Shown here one piece after another: positions 45,772 through 54,588 of a stretch of 64,000 bases of DNA; position 1 is the first letter of the stretch, and each line of letters opens with the position of its first letter. The translations under genes and the position numbers were made by a program. Source of the DNA: Thermoflavifilum sp. (GTDB lineage Bacteria; Bacteroidota; Bacteroidia; Chitinophagales; Chitinophagaceae); NCBI GenBank assembly GCA_023511875.1, contig JAIMAQ010000005.1, positions 1-64,000 on the forward strand, given 5' to 3'. The notes under the pieces are model-generated. The model was not told the DNA's origin. It saw only the letters and a list, made by a program, of their open reading frames with translations, and did not search any database.

Positions 45772-47121
45772 CTATATTTGATGCATCTTTAATTTACCAT
45801 GTAATAATATATTTTTAAAATTATTAAAAGATTCAGTGAATATATTAATCATTTTTACCTGAGTGTATTTTCCTAATAAAGCAGTGGAAATGTACGCCCC
45901 AATTATTGTAACTATAAGGCTTCCTATCGCCGGTCCTATATATCCGAAATATTTAATTAGAACATAATCAAAAACTATATTTAGAACAAGCACAATTAAA
46001 TTTATCTTAAGTGTTATTTGTGGCTTATTAATGGAGTTTAGTATGTTACAAGCATGATTCTGAATAGGTCTTAAGAATGCATATAGCATAGATACTACGA
46101 TTACACTCGATGCTGCTAAATAATTATTACCAGCTAATATTCTAATAATAAATTTGTTCATGACAATTACAATTATACTTATGGGTATTAGTAGCGTAAC
46201 GATTATTCCACTGATTTTCTCAAACAACATTTTTACTTTACTCATTCCTTCTTGTCGCTCTGCGATTACACTTTTGGGAAATATTACATCGGCTATAGCA
46301 AATGTTGGAACATCGATCATATTATTGATTCTGGCTGAGAGGTCGTAATATGCCACATATGTATTTCCTATTAAACCAGCCACCATGTATCTATCTAGGT
46401 TGGTAAATATGTTAGATAGTAATCCTGAGGTAAATATATACTTCCCATATTGTATAAGATCTTTTATTTGTTGTATTCCTGGTTTAAATATAAAGCTGAT
46501 GTATTTTTTTGTGTAGAAAAATGATACGATTAATGATAGTAGAATTGATATATTCTGGTAGATAACTAATCTATCAAGACTGGTATGAGTATTTCTAATC
46601 CAAATTATTAGGATAATTATGAAAAAGACTCCTTGCCTAACGGTATACGACATAAACGTGCCTGTAAACGTTAAATTTGATTGTTGAATATATTCAAAAT
46701 GAGAAAAAAGTATCAAAAGTAGGATCCCAATACTGTATAAATATAACATTGATGAGAGCTCGGGAGAGTTTAAGTATTTACTTATAATTGATTTCCCGAT
46801 TAATATAATTAGTATCGCAATGATACTATACATGATATTTATTACAAATGCAGAAGAAAGTATTTCTGTCTTTTCATTTTTTGATTGATAAAACCTGATT
46901 ACTCCATTTTTTAGTAATGAAGTTTTGGTGAGTTCAAATGTGGTGCTAATTGCGAGAAATAATGACCATATGCCTACTTCCTGTTTGTCTAATATTCTTA
47001 CTAGAATCATATAGCTGCCCACCCCGAATATGAGCATTGACATTCTTTGGGATATGGTAAATATTGAAGATTTTATCCAGTAATTCTTGTATAGCCTGGT
47101 TAACTCTCTATATCCTTTCAT
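45772..47121 (-). CDS. Oligosaccharide flippase-like membrane protein (Wzx-like)
   Basis: 449 residues with about 12-14 hydrophobic helices spread evenly and few large loops, and family-like segments such as DLSARINNMIDVPTFAIADVIFPK and FLRPIQNHACNILNS. This is the MOP/PST-type flippase pattern (Wzx) for moving lipid-linked sugar repeat units across the inner membrane. It overlaps the start of the GT39-like gene by 14 bases and is the last gene of the 45772-54226 operon. Confidence in family is high; the substrate is inferred from context. Confidence 0.85.
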   Translation of the reverse strand: MKGYRELTRLYKNYWIKSSIFTISQRMSMLIFGVGSYMILVRILDKQEVGIWSLFLAISTTFELTKTSLLKNGVIRFYQSKNEKTEILSSAFVINIMYSIIAILIILIGKSIISKYLNSPELSSMLYLYSIGILLLILFSHFEYIQQSNLTFTGTFMSYTVRQGVFFIIILIIWIRNTHTSLDRLVIYQNISILLSLIVSFFYTKKYISFIFKPGIQQIKDLIQYGKYIFTSGLLSNIFTNLDRYMVAGLIGNTYVAYYDLSARINNMIDVPTFAIADVIFPKSVIAERQEGMSKVKMLFEKISGIIVTLLIPISIIVIVMNKFIIRILAGNNYLAASSVIVVSMLYAFLRPIQNHACNILNSINKPQITLKINLIVLVLNIVFDYVLIKYFGYIGPAIGSLIVTIIGAYISTALLGKYTQVKMINIFTESFNNFKNILLHGKLKMHQI

Positions 47122-48238
47122 GTATGTAAAATCTATTTATAATTTTTTTGATAGCATATCCACTAAATATTATTAAAAATGGTTCCATAGGAACTGTATA
47201 TCTTGAAATTGATAACATCATGGTGTGTATACCCGTTATAATAATAACTGGTAGGGTTAGAATGATAATTTCTTTTTTATTGCTATATGCTATGAATCCG
47301 TAAATACCAGTGATGATGAGAAAAACATTCTCTAATCCTATAATAATTCTCGAAATTAATCTTCTCGATCCGTCTAATGTACTTGGAAAAGGACCCCATA
47401 GTTGCCATAATGAAGCCAACCTTTGTTCAATAAAGTATACGGGATGTTCTATTGCTTTGTTTATGTACTCTTTTTTAGCATCTCTACTTGTTTTAATTTC
47501 TGGATGCTTTTCGGGTGCATCCCATGCGATGTGTCCTCCAAATGTGTAGATTGAATAAATAATATTTATCTTACTGTTGCCGGCTATAGCAAATTCCCCT
47601 GTTTTTACATATGAATATGCACTAACTGATAAGGTAATAATTGCTCCACCAATCAGTATCTTTACTGGAAATCTTTTTTTTGTTATCCCATCAAATATGA
47701 TTATGGCTATCCATATTGGAAATAATGTTGGCCTCATCACTGATGATATTCCGAAAAATATCCCCGATAGCCATTTTTTATTTTCTACATAATAGTTATA
47801 AGCTGCGAGAATAAAAAAGGTAGAAGGCACTTCAGTTAATAGCCATCTGGTATAGTTAAGTTGATTAGGATATACACACATGATAGCTGCTGCAATTAAG
47901 GCTGACCAATCATCTTTAATCAGTTTTCTTGAAATATTGTATACATAGTATATGCTTATTGTTCCCACAATAATATTAAACCATAATAAAATAGTCACAA
48001 GAGAATTTTTCCCCAATAATTTTACCACGATAGAGATGATAAATGGATATCCATTTGGGGCATAATTGATATAAGATCCATTCAATATTGCATTTGCTTG
48101 TTGATAATACATATGGGTGTCCGTATGGATATGGGGCAGTCTAAATACAAAACTCATCATCAACCTAAATATAAGCCCAGCGATAAGTATGTATATGATG
48201 TAAATATTTGGATATATTTGCTTATTATGATGAAGCAT
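47108..48238 (-). CDS. Membrane glycosyltransferase of the GT-C fold (GT39/ArnT-like)
   Basis: 376 residues with about nine membrane helices. The first periplasmic loop contains HTDTHMYYQQA, an acidic motif typical of GT-C enzymes that use polyprenyl-phosphate sugars as donors in the periplasm. YPNQLNYTRWLLTEVPSTFFIL is the second conserved block. With DprE1/DprE2/UbiA genes in the same operon it is a candidate for a transferase using polyprenyl-phosphoryl-arabinose. The assignment to GT39 or a sister family is not certain. Confidence 0.75.
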   Translation of the reverse strand: MLHHNKQIYPNIYIIYILIAGLIFRLMMSFVFRLPHIHTDTHMYYQQANAILNGSYINYAPNGYPFIISIVVKLLGKNSLVTILLWFNIIVGTISIYYVYNISRKLIKDDWSALIAAAIMCVYPNQLNYTRWLLTEVPSTFFILAAYNYYVENKKWLSGIFFGISSVMRPTLFPIWIAIIIFDGITKKRFPVKILIGGAIITLSVSAYSYVKTGEFAIAGNSKINIIYSIYTFGGHIAWDAPEKHPEIKTSRDAKKEYINKAIEHPVYFIEQRLASLWQLWGPFPSTLDGSRRLISRIIIGLENVFLIITGIYGFIAYSNKKEIIILTLPVIIITGIHTMMLSISRYTVPMEPFLIIFSGYAIKKIINRFYIHERI

Positions 48239-48240
48239 AT

Positions 48241-48972
48241 TTACATATTTAATCTTTTAAATATTGGTTCTGGTATGATTTTAATGATAAACATAATCCA
48301 TAACCATAATTTTTTTACATAAATTGTATTTTTTCTGCCATGTATCGCTTTCCAAATCCTTTTTGCTACTTGTTCAGGTGAGGCTACGAGTATTTGGGGA
48401 AGAGACATATTTTCCGTCATTTTAGTGGCAACATAACCTGGCTTGACAGTAATTACATTTATTCCTGAGCTATATAGCCTATTTCTTAATCCCGATAAGT
48501 ATGCAGTTAATCCAGCTTTTGCACTCCCATATAAATAATTGCTTTTCCTTCCCCGATCTCCTGCCACTGAACTAATTGCCACAATCGTTCCTTTTTTTCT
48601 TTTTTCCATTTCATTTGCTATTCTGTTTAAGATAGATACTGCTCCCAGATAGTTTGTAGACAAGATTTTATACGCTTCTTCCCAGTTTTTCTCTGCAGCA
48701 TTTTGGTTACCCAGATATCCAAAGCAAAGAATTACTAATTCTGGAAAAACGCTTAATTGTTGAATAAAATGCTCGTGTTGATCAAATGATATGGCATCAA
48801 AATAAACAGTATCTACTTGAATGGAATACCTAACTTGTAGGTCGTGCTGAATTCGTTTTAAATAATCTATATTTCTGGCTGCAAGGATTAAATTAAAATT
48901 TTCTTTAGCCAGTTGCTTAGCTATTGCCTGTGCAATATCAGATGTGGCTCCCAAAATAAGTGCTACTGGCAT
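48241..48972 (-). CDS. SDR reductase resembling DprE2 (2-keto-ribose reductase)
   Basis: 243 residues, classical SDR. Cofactor loop GATSDIAQAIA and the GDRGRKSNYLYGSAKAGL active-site block (Tyr-x-x-x-Lys) match the DprE2/Rv3791 family. DprE2 reduces decaprenyl-phosphoryl-2-keto-erythro-pentose to decaprenyl-phosphoryl-arabinose using NADH, completing the two-step epimerisation of ribose to arabinose. The C-terminal hydrophobic segment LWLWIMFIIKIIPEPI suggests membrane association, consistent with a lipid-linked substrate. The adjoining DprE1-like gene overlaps its start by 35 bases. Confidence 0.85.
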   Translation of the reverse strand: MPVALILGATSDIAQAIAKQLAKENFNLILAARNIDYLKRIQHDLQVRYSIQVDTVYFDAISFDQHEHFIQQLSVFPELVILCFGYLGNQNAAEKNWEEAYKILSTNYLGAVSILNRIANEMEKRKKGTIVAISSVAGDRGRKSNYLYGSAKAGLTAYLSGLRNRLYSSGINVITVKPGYVATKMTENMSLPQILVASPEQVAKRIWKAIHGRKNTIYVKKLWLWIMFIIKIIPEPIFKRLNM

Positions 48973-50320
48973 ATTTTTCTTGATTGTGTGGTGATGTAAT
49001 TTCCAATCTATCTGATTGCATGGATCGAAACTTATATCCGGTATTATATTTTCTCATAATTTCATGCCAAGCCTGTGCATGAGGATAGCTCTTCCAAAAA
49101 ATTTCTGGTTGCATACGTGCATCTTTAGTAAGATACAATCTTCCTCCATAGTCCAATACCACTCGATCGAGCTGATCCAAGAATGTAAAAAGGCCTTTTT
49201 TAACGGGGAAGTCTAATGCAAGTGTATATCCTTTCATAGGAAAGGAAAAGAAGCTCTCATCATTTCCAAAAAGTTTTAGCACAGCTAAAAATGATCCTGT
49301 TCCATATTGATTAATTCGTTTTAGAATATCAATTAATCCCTTTTGACTACTTTCAATTGGTAGAACAAATTGATATTGTATAAATCCTTTCTTACCATAT
49401 CCTTTATTCCAATGAAGAATTTTATCGAGTGGATAGAAGAACGGATCATAATGCACAATTGTGTGTATTTGTTTTCTAATATTCTTCCAGTAAAATAAGT
49501 TGTTAAACGCTTTCATGGTGAATGGGTTCAAGAAGAACGATGGCATATTTACTGGGAATGAAACATGGTTGGTTGGATGTGTAGATAATGCTGATGAGTG
49601 AAGGTGATGTTTCAGCTTATCTTTATCGGCAGGTTCTCCCATCATTAAAATGCTTCTTCCAAATTGTTTACCCTGCTTTAGGCAATCGATCCATGCCATT
49701 GTGTATGTACAGTGTTGATATATTTCAAACAAATCTAAAATCTCATATAAATCTCTTGCTTTAATTTGTATATGATCAATATATGATGTTTCTATCTTTT
49801 TCAGCTTGAATTTTGCTCGTAATATGATTCCAGTTAAACCCATTCCACCACATGTTGCTTGAAATAATTCTGCATGTTGTTGTGGTGAACAAGTATATAT
49901 ATTTCCATCTGCTGTAAGTACGTCTATTTCTATTACATGTCTACAAAATGTACCATCTATATGGTGGTTTTTACCATGTATATTTGAAGCTATGGCTCCT
50001 CCTACGGTGATGTATTTAGTTCCTGGACTGACGGGCAAGAACCAACCTTTGGGTACAATGATTTGCAGGATGTCGTCGAGTAACATACCTGCCTCACATG
50101 TAAATATCCCCTTTTCAATATCAAATGAGATAGCTTTATTAAAGTGTAAAGTAGAAAGCATATAAGATGAAAGAGAGGAGTCGCCATAACATCTGCCATT
50201 GCCACGCGCAATGATTGAAGGCAATGTGAGGAAATTCTCAAGTTCTTTATCGGTTCGGAAATGATAGAGTTCAGATTCAATTACTGGGTAATTTCCCCAA
50301 TTAGCTACTTTCTTTCTCAT
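48938..50320 (-). CDS. FAD-dependent oxidase resembling DprE1
   Basis: 460 residues. The FAD-binding PP-loop ARGNGRCYGDSS matches the ARGxGRSYGD motif of the vanillyl-alcohol-oxidase fold DprE1 family, and VGGAIASNIHGKNHHIDGTF is the His-containing FAD loop. The C-terminal substrate block has LTKDARM (the conserved Lys equivalent to Lys418 of the mycobacterial enzyme). In mycobacterial DprE1 the benzothiazinone-reactive Cys387 sits in NICVDFPIK; here the aligned segment reads TLALDFPVK, so the position is Ala. The protein continues about 18 residues past the usual C-terminus and overlaps the DprE2-like gene by 35 bases and the GT-C gene by 4 bases (ATGA). Confidence 0.85.
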   Translation of the reverse strand: MRKKVANWGNYPVIESELYHFRTDKELENFLTLPSIIARGNGRCYGDSSLSSYMLSTLHFNKAISFDIEKGIFTCEAGMLLDDILQIIVPKGWFLPVSPGTKYITVGGAIASNIHGKNHHIDGTFCRHVIEIDVLTADGNIYTCSPQQHAELFQATCGGMGLTGIILRAKFKLKKIETSYIDHIQIKARDLYEILDLFEIYQHCTYTMAWIDCLKQGKQFGRSILMMGEPADKDKLKHHLHSSALSTHPTNHVSFPVNMPSFFLNPFTMKAFNNLFYWKNIRKQIHTIVHYDPFFYPLDKILHWNKGYGKKGFIQYQFVLPIESSQKGLIDILKRINQYGTGSFLAVLKLFGNDESFFSFPMKGYTLALDFPVKKGLFTFLDQLDRVVLDYGGRLYLTKDARMQPEIFWKSYPHAQAWHEIMRKYNTGYKFRSMQSDRLEITSPHNQEKYASSTYFGSHI

Positions 50321-51999
50321 GGATTTTTTGGATAATGGTTGTTTAAATAGGCATCTTTATTTTCTGGTTTCACAAATACTTCAATCATGCTATACATACC
50401 TCGTCTGGGCCCAGAGAAACTGTCAACAGGTACATAATATTTATATAAATCATCTCTAAGGCTAAAAGGATAAAAATTGTTTAGGCGTGGAATGTATTCA
50501 AACATGACTAAATCGTATTTATGTTGTTGAATTTTATGATGGTAATCCTGAATTTGCTTGTCAAACATCGCTACCCCTTTGTGATACCAGAGGGGAATAT
50601 TGGATCCTGTTTCCAAAGGATATCCAATAGCCTGAGCAAGTGGTGTAAGTTCGGTCATATTCAATACATGCAAATGTTTACTATTTTCTTTTATCCATCG
50701 GTTGTTTATAAGCCTATTTATTCCTTCAGCAGTTGAAGCAGGCATGTATATACGGCGAAAAACAGGAACGTTGCAAAATACCCAGTTAGTTATGTCGGCA
50801 TGGGTTTCTAGGGTATCGGCCGGGTTGGGAAGCATGTAGGTATGCATCGATACAACTTGATAATTGAGTTGTTCATTAATATGAAATGTTCTTTTAACAA
50901 TTCTGCTCGCATACTTCCAAAAATTGGCAGACCACCACAAAAATATACAAGCTATTCCCACAAGTACTATTTGTAAGTTGGTAGATAGTATTTGTTTAAT
51001 AGACGGAAGATGGCTAAATATAAAAGCAAAAGCAAAGGCATGAAAAAAGATATTATTGTCGGGAGGGGTATAGCTAGTGACTTGAAAGATAATGGCCTCA
51101 ATGAGTATACCTAGTGTTAGTAAAGCAAAAACGAATTCCTTAGGATTATTCCAAAATGATCTCCAAGATGAAATAAACGGTATAAGTTGTACAACAATGA
51201 TGAATAAATAAAATTTAATCCATTCAGATCCACTAAAAAATACATCAAATATATCGTATACCGATATCCTAGCATTGTGTGGAGGTTGTCCATAATTAAA
51301 CCAATAACCAAACTTATACAGGAGAAAGGGTAGAATAACTAACAATGCAATAGCAATATAAAATCCGAGAAATAGCAACAGTGGATAAATGCTTTTAGTT
51401 TGTAAACTGTTATATATCAAAATACCCAAGGCAATCAGCAATGCCATTCCTCCTCCATCTTGTTTAGTAAAGAATGACCAGAATAAAAATATTGCAGAAA
51501 GTGCAAGATAAATTATTTTTAATCTTAACTGGGTACTATGAAATAAATATTTTAAAAGAAATGCTAAACCTATAACCTCGAAAACGATAACAGATTGGTC
51601 GTACCACGGCCAAAAGTTAAAGAAAGAGTATGAAACCACATATAACAAAACAGACAATAGCCTGATAGTTGGATCTACTGACAATGAAATAAGGATACTC
51701 CTGAAAGCTAAGCCAGATATGATGTTGATGAATACTTGTGCTTTAATGAGTGTAATCAAGTAAGGGCCGAATAGCTTAAAGAATAATGCGGGTATAATCC
51801 AGTATCCGAATCCCATTGGGAGGCCAAAGTCTTTATAAGGAACCTGCCCTAAGAACAACCTATATGCACCTTCCCAAGAGAGAAAAATATTTACCCGATA
51901 AGGTAAGCTAACAAACAATGGAATAACCGCAAAACCAGTGATGATTATCCATTCAAGCCAGTTGATTTGTTTTTGATGCAGCAATAAAGTTCTTGCCAT
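50317..51999 (-). CDS. Large membrane glycosyltransferase (GT-C-like), arabinosyltransferase candidate
   Basis: 560 residues. About 11-13 membrane helices in the first 370 residues, then a soluble C-terminal domain. The first periplasmic loop has LSWEGAYRLFLGQVPYKDFG, which resembles the acidic loop of GT-C enzymes; the WPWYDQSVIVFEVIG segment is a further match to the polyprenyl-P sugar transferase layout. I cannot name the family precisely. Its position between UbiA-like and DprE1-like genes makes it a candidate user of the arabinose donor, but this rests on context. Confidence 0.6.
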   Translation of the reverse strand: MARTLLLHQKQINWLEWIIITGFAVIPLFVSLPYRVNIFLSWEGAYRLFLGQVPYKDFGLPMGFGYWIIPALFFKLFGPYLITLIKAQVFINIISGLAFRSILISLSVDPTIRLLSVLLYVVSYSFFNFWPWYDQSVIVFEVIGLAFLLKYLFHSTQLRLKIIYLALSAIFLFWSFFTKQDGGGMALLIALGILIYNSLQTKSIYPLLLFLGFYIAIALLVILPFLLYKFGYWFNYGQPPHNARISVYDIFDVFFSGSEWIKFYLFIIVVQLIPFISSWRSFWNNPKEFVFALLTLGILIEAIIFQVTSYTPPDNNIFFHAFAFAFIFSHLPSIKQILSTNLQIVLVGIACIFLWWSANFWKYASRIVKRTFHINEQLNYQVVSMHTYMLPNPADTLETHADITNWVFCNVPVFRRIYMPASTAEGINRLINNRWIKENSKHLHVLNMTELTPLAQAIGYPLETGSNIPLWYHKGVAMFDKQIQDYHHKIQQHKYDLVMFEYIPRLNNFYPFSLRDDLYKYYVPVDSFSGPRRGMYSMIEVFVKPENKDAYLNNHYPKNP

Positions 52000-52011
52000 A
52001 CTGTATGGTTA

Positions 52012-52956
52012 TTAATCAAAGATGTGAAAATCTGGAAAGTAAATCAGGAAGTAAAAACTTAGTAACCAAAGTAAAAGAGTGACTTGCAGAAAACGATCTC
52101 GATATAAGATCTTGGTGGGTGAACCACTATTCTTATCTACATAAGTAATTTGTAAATATCTCATCACTCCTGCAATAACGAATAAAGCTGTATAATATAA
52201 TCGATATGTACCAAATCTATGCTCAATATCTGGGGAAAGTGTATACATTAAGTATGCAACAATGATGATAGCACTTACTAGGGCAAGACTTACATTCATG
52301 AAATCGAGATTATACCCCCCAATCGATTTCCGCATGTCTTGCCCAGTAGATATTTTGATCAGTAGATCATCTCTTCTTTTAGCAAAAGCCATTAATAAAG
52401 CTAGCAAAAACACCATAATCATTAGCCATTCCGATACTGCAATATCTGCTGCTATACCACCAGCTTTAATTCGTAGATTAAATCCTGCAGAAAGAATGAG
52501 TATGTCGAGTATAGAAATATTTTTCAATCCAAACGAATATAGTATATTGATGATGAGATATAGACCAACGATAAAAAGAAATTTGATTGATATAAAATAT
52601 GATATTACACAGCTCATGATTAGGCAAATAGCCATTAAGACTACTGCCATCGGTACTGAAACTTTACCTGACGGAAGTGGACGGAATCTTTTCTCAGGAT
52701 GTAATTTATCGGCTTCTATATCTTGTATGTCATTGAGTACATATACACTACTAGCAGCCAGGCTAAATGCACACCAGGCAATAATTACATGATATAGCTT
52801 ATAAATGTTTAGCATTTCTCCTGCAAAGAATAGCGGTACAAATAGAAATAGGTTTTTTATCCAATGGGCTGGCCTCAATAAAATAAAATGGTTCATGATT
52901 ATTGAAGGAAGGCCTATCTTATTATGCCCTTTAACCTTGGAATATACAAATGCCAT
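52012..52956 (-). CDS. UbiA-family prenyltransferase, polyprenyl-phosphate phosphoribosyltransferase-like
   Basis: 314 residues (about 294 if starting at the internal ATG at 52896). The signature NDIQDIEADKLHPEKRFRPL is the NDxxDxxxDxxHPxKRxRP motif that distinguishes decaprenyl-phosphate 5-phosphoribosyltransferase (Rv3806c/UbiA) from other UbiA proteins; the remainder is eight to nine membrane helices. It would attach phosphoribose (from PRPP) to a polyprenyl phosphate, the first committed step towards the arabinose donor. The second Asp-rich motif is less clear. It is followed closely by the GT-C gene (12 bases). Confidence 0.82.
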   Translation of the reverse strand: MAFVYSKVKGHNKIGLPSIIMNHFILLRPAHWIKNLFLFVPLFFAGEMLNIYKLYHVIIAWCAFSLAASSVYVLNDIQDIEADKLHPEKRFRPLPSGKVSVPMAVVLMAICLIMSCVISYFISIKFLFIVGLYLIINILYSFGLKNISILDILILSAGFNLRIKAGGIAADIAVSEWLMIMVFLLALLMAFAKRRDDLLIKISTGQDMRKSIGGYNLDFMNVSLALVSAIIIVAYLMYTLSPDIEHRFGTYRLYYTALFVIAGVMRYLQITYVDKNSGSPTKILYRDRFLQVTLLLWLLSFYFLIYFPDFHIFD

Positions 52957-52963
52957 GTGATTA

Positions 52964-54226
52964 TCATTTAATATTTATCTCCCATGTTTCACTTCTGGGG
53001 TCTTGTGTCTTAAATAAGTTTTTTGCAATTTTTTCTTCGGTGAATAAAATATACTCCCAAATTTTAGAAGCCACGTTTTCCCAGGTATGCTCGCTTGCGA
53101 AAGCTATTCTCTCTGCAATCTTGCTATTATTATTTTCTTGTATTGCTTTTTCAATTAATGCTGGGTAGTCTTCTTTTACATTTGCTAAGTAACAATATTT
53201 CTCAAACATGTTCATTGCTTGTGTACTTGTAGCTACTACAGGTTTACCCATGGCTAGATACTCATCTATTTTCAATGGGTAATTTCCAATTGTCATTTCA
53301 TTAATCTTTTGAGGGTTGATGCAAACATCAAGTGATTGAATATAGCCAGGTAAGCTCTCTAACGTTTTTTTTCCTAAAAAGTGTACATTGGGTAAACGAT
53401 GTAATGAGCTTTTTTGGAAATTTTCATCTTCAGGGCCGATCAAAACGATATGCCATTCTTTTTTTTGTATTGCAATATGATGTATAATTTGTTCGTCTAT
53501 CCTGAGTGCGTATAAGTTGCCTACATATCCAATTCTTGGGCGAGGTATATTTTGTATGTCTGGCGGGGTATCATATGTCTTATTTCCATTAAATAAGGAT
53601 AAATTACATCCTTGTCCAGTATAATAACTATTAGTGTTATATTGTTTCAAGTATGCTTCAAGATAGTGAGAATTAGCAACTGCCAGATCAGCTTTTTGGA
53701 TATGAATAGGTTCTAGCCTATCGGCATGATATTTAAAGTATGGGACTGCTCTTAGATAATCCCTACAATAATATACATATATATTTGGCTGAAGCAATTC
53801 TTTTAGATAAAAACCTCTGAATATATCATTGTCGTTGAACAGTACGTAATTTCGAAAACCCAATTGCTTGATAGCCCATTGAATATCTTTTGCTAGGCGT
53901 TGATTATTGATCTTATTCAACCAGTCGAATAATCTTGCAGACTTCACCCAATTGATTGATTCATGTATGGTGGGTGGATAAAGATTCCAGAAATGATCAT
54001 CTATTTGTATGATGGCTGGTTTTTTGCCTTTAATCACATCAGCATGATATCTGAATTCAGGATGCTTATTCTGGCGTATCCATGATTTTCTATTGATAGG
54101 GATATTTACATATAAAACTTGGTGAGTTTTTACCCATTCAGTGGCTATATGTTTGCAATTGCTACCAATATCGGTATACCAGGGTTGTAGCCCAATGATT
54201 ACAATATTTCTATTGCTATTCGACAT
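52964..54226 (-). CDS. Glycosyltransferase, GT4-like (TuaH-type)
   Basis: 420 residues from the ATG at 54226. GT-B fold: NIVIIGLQPWYTDIGSNCKH at the start, NIYVYYCRDYLRAVP mid-domain, then RIGYVGNLYA and the donor-binding DEYLAMGKPVVATST. The pattern resembles TuaH-like transferases of teichuronic acid and similar glycans. Starting at 54226 rather than 54265 is supported by a promoter -7 box at 54263-54270, which would lie inside the longer version. It is the first gene of the seven-gene operon and is followed 7 bases later by the UbiA-like gene. Confidence 0.82.
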   Translation of the reverse strand: MSNSNRNIVIIGLQPWYTDIGSNCKHIATEWVKTHQVLYVNIPINRKSWIRQNKHPEFRYHADVIKGKKPAIIQIDDHFWNLYPPTIHESINWVKSARLFDWLNKINNQRLAKDIQWAIKQLGFRNYVLFNDNDIFRGFYLKELLQPNIYVYYCRDYLRAVPYFKYHADRLEPIHIQKADLAVANSHYLEAYLKQYNTNSYYTGQGCNLSLFNGNKTYDTPPDIQNIPRPRIGYVGNLYALRIDEQIIHHIAIQKKEWHIVLIGPEDENFQKSSLHRLPNVHFLGKKTLESLPGYIQSLDVCINPQKINEMTIGNYPLKIDEYLAMGKPVVATSTQAMNMFEKYCYLANVKEDYPALIEKAIQENNNSKIAERIAFASEHTWENVASKIWEYILFTEEKIAKNLFKTQDPRSETWEINIK

Positions 54227-54262
54227 ATCATTTACATGGGGGATGAACAAACTAATTTTCAA

Positions 54263-54293
54263 CAAAACTAATTGATTATAGAAGGGGGAAAAA
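54263..54293 (-). promoter_or_regulatory. Bacteroidota-type promoter of the arabinose/flippase operon
   Basis: On the minus strand TTTT (54290-54293), 19 bases, TAGTTTTG (54263-54270). The -7 box is exact to TAnnTTTG and the -33 box has one mismatch to TTTG. Transcription would start near 54256, upstream of the preferred GT ATG at 54226. Confidence 0.65.
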
Positions 54294-54383
54294 TCCTATT
54301 TAGCCTGAGATATAAAAAAATCAGGGAACGTAATCAGAAAGTAAAAATATGAGAGAACCTTCTAAACTAGAGTTAGAGCTTAG

Positions 54384-54455
54384 TACCGCGTACGGGAGTC
54401 GAACCCGTCATTCCTCCGTGAAAGAGAGGCGTCTTAGCCGATTGACCAACGCGGC
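54384..54455 (-). tRNA. tRNA-Glu (anticodon TTC)
   Basis: Read on the minus strand, 72 bases: acceptor arms GCCGCGT/ACGCGGT (G1.U72), discriminator A, T arm GACGGG-type stem with TTCGACT loop, and anticodon loop CTTTCAC closed by CCTCT/GGAGG. Anticodon TTC (complement at 54420-54422) reads GAA/GAG glutamate codons. CCA is not encoded. Confidence 0.93.
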
Positions 54456-54546
54456 AAAATGGATTGCAAAATTAAGTTTGGATGCTAAATCTGCCAAATT
54501 ATTTTCTCGAAGGGATCTAGGTGAGATGGTTTCATGCATTAATTTG

Positions 54547-54554
54547 TACTTTTG
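54547..54554 (+). promoter_or_regulatory. -7 promoter box for gap
   Basis: TACTTTTG matches TAnnTTTG and lies 35 bases before the gap ATG at 54589. The -33 box is not well matched (AGAT at the expected position). Confidence 0.5.
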
Positions 54555-54588
54555 CGGCTGATTTTTCACGATTAAAATCCTATTCACA

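Noticed and set aside
48241-48972. DprE2-like gene as an ordinary fatty-acid reductase (FabG)
   Set aside because: The GDRGRKSN active-site block, C-terminal membrane-associated tail and DprE1-like neighbour favour the DprE2 family.
52262-52792. 176-residue plus-strand frame inside the UbiA-like gene
   Set aside because: It is antisense to a gene with a clear family signature and has unusual composition with repeated Ile/Ser patterns, so it is a shadow frame.
12677-54455. G1.U72 pair in both tRNAs as an error or unusual feature
   Set aside because: Both tRNAs share the pair and the rest of each cloverleaf is regular; I recall the same wobble in other Bacteroidota tRNA-Glu genes, so it is more likely normal here.
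12677-54455. tRNA genes as integrase attachment sites for a mobile island
   Set aside because: No integrase, relaxase or transposase gene and no direct repeat of a tRNA 3' end was seen in the window, so only the general island idea is kept.
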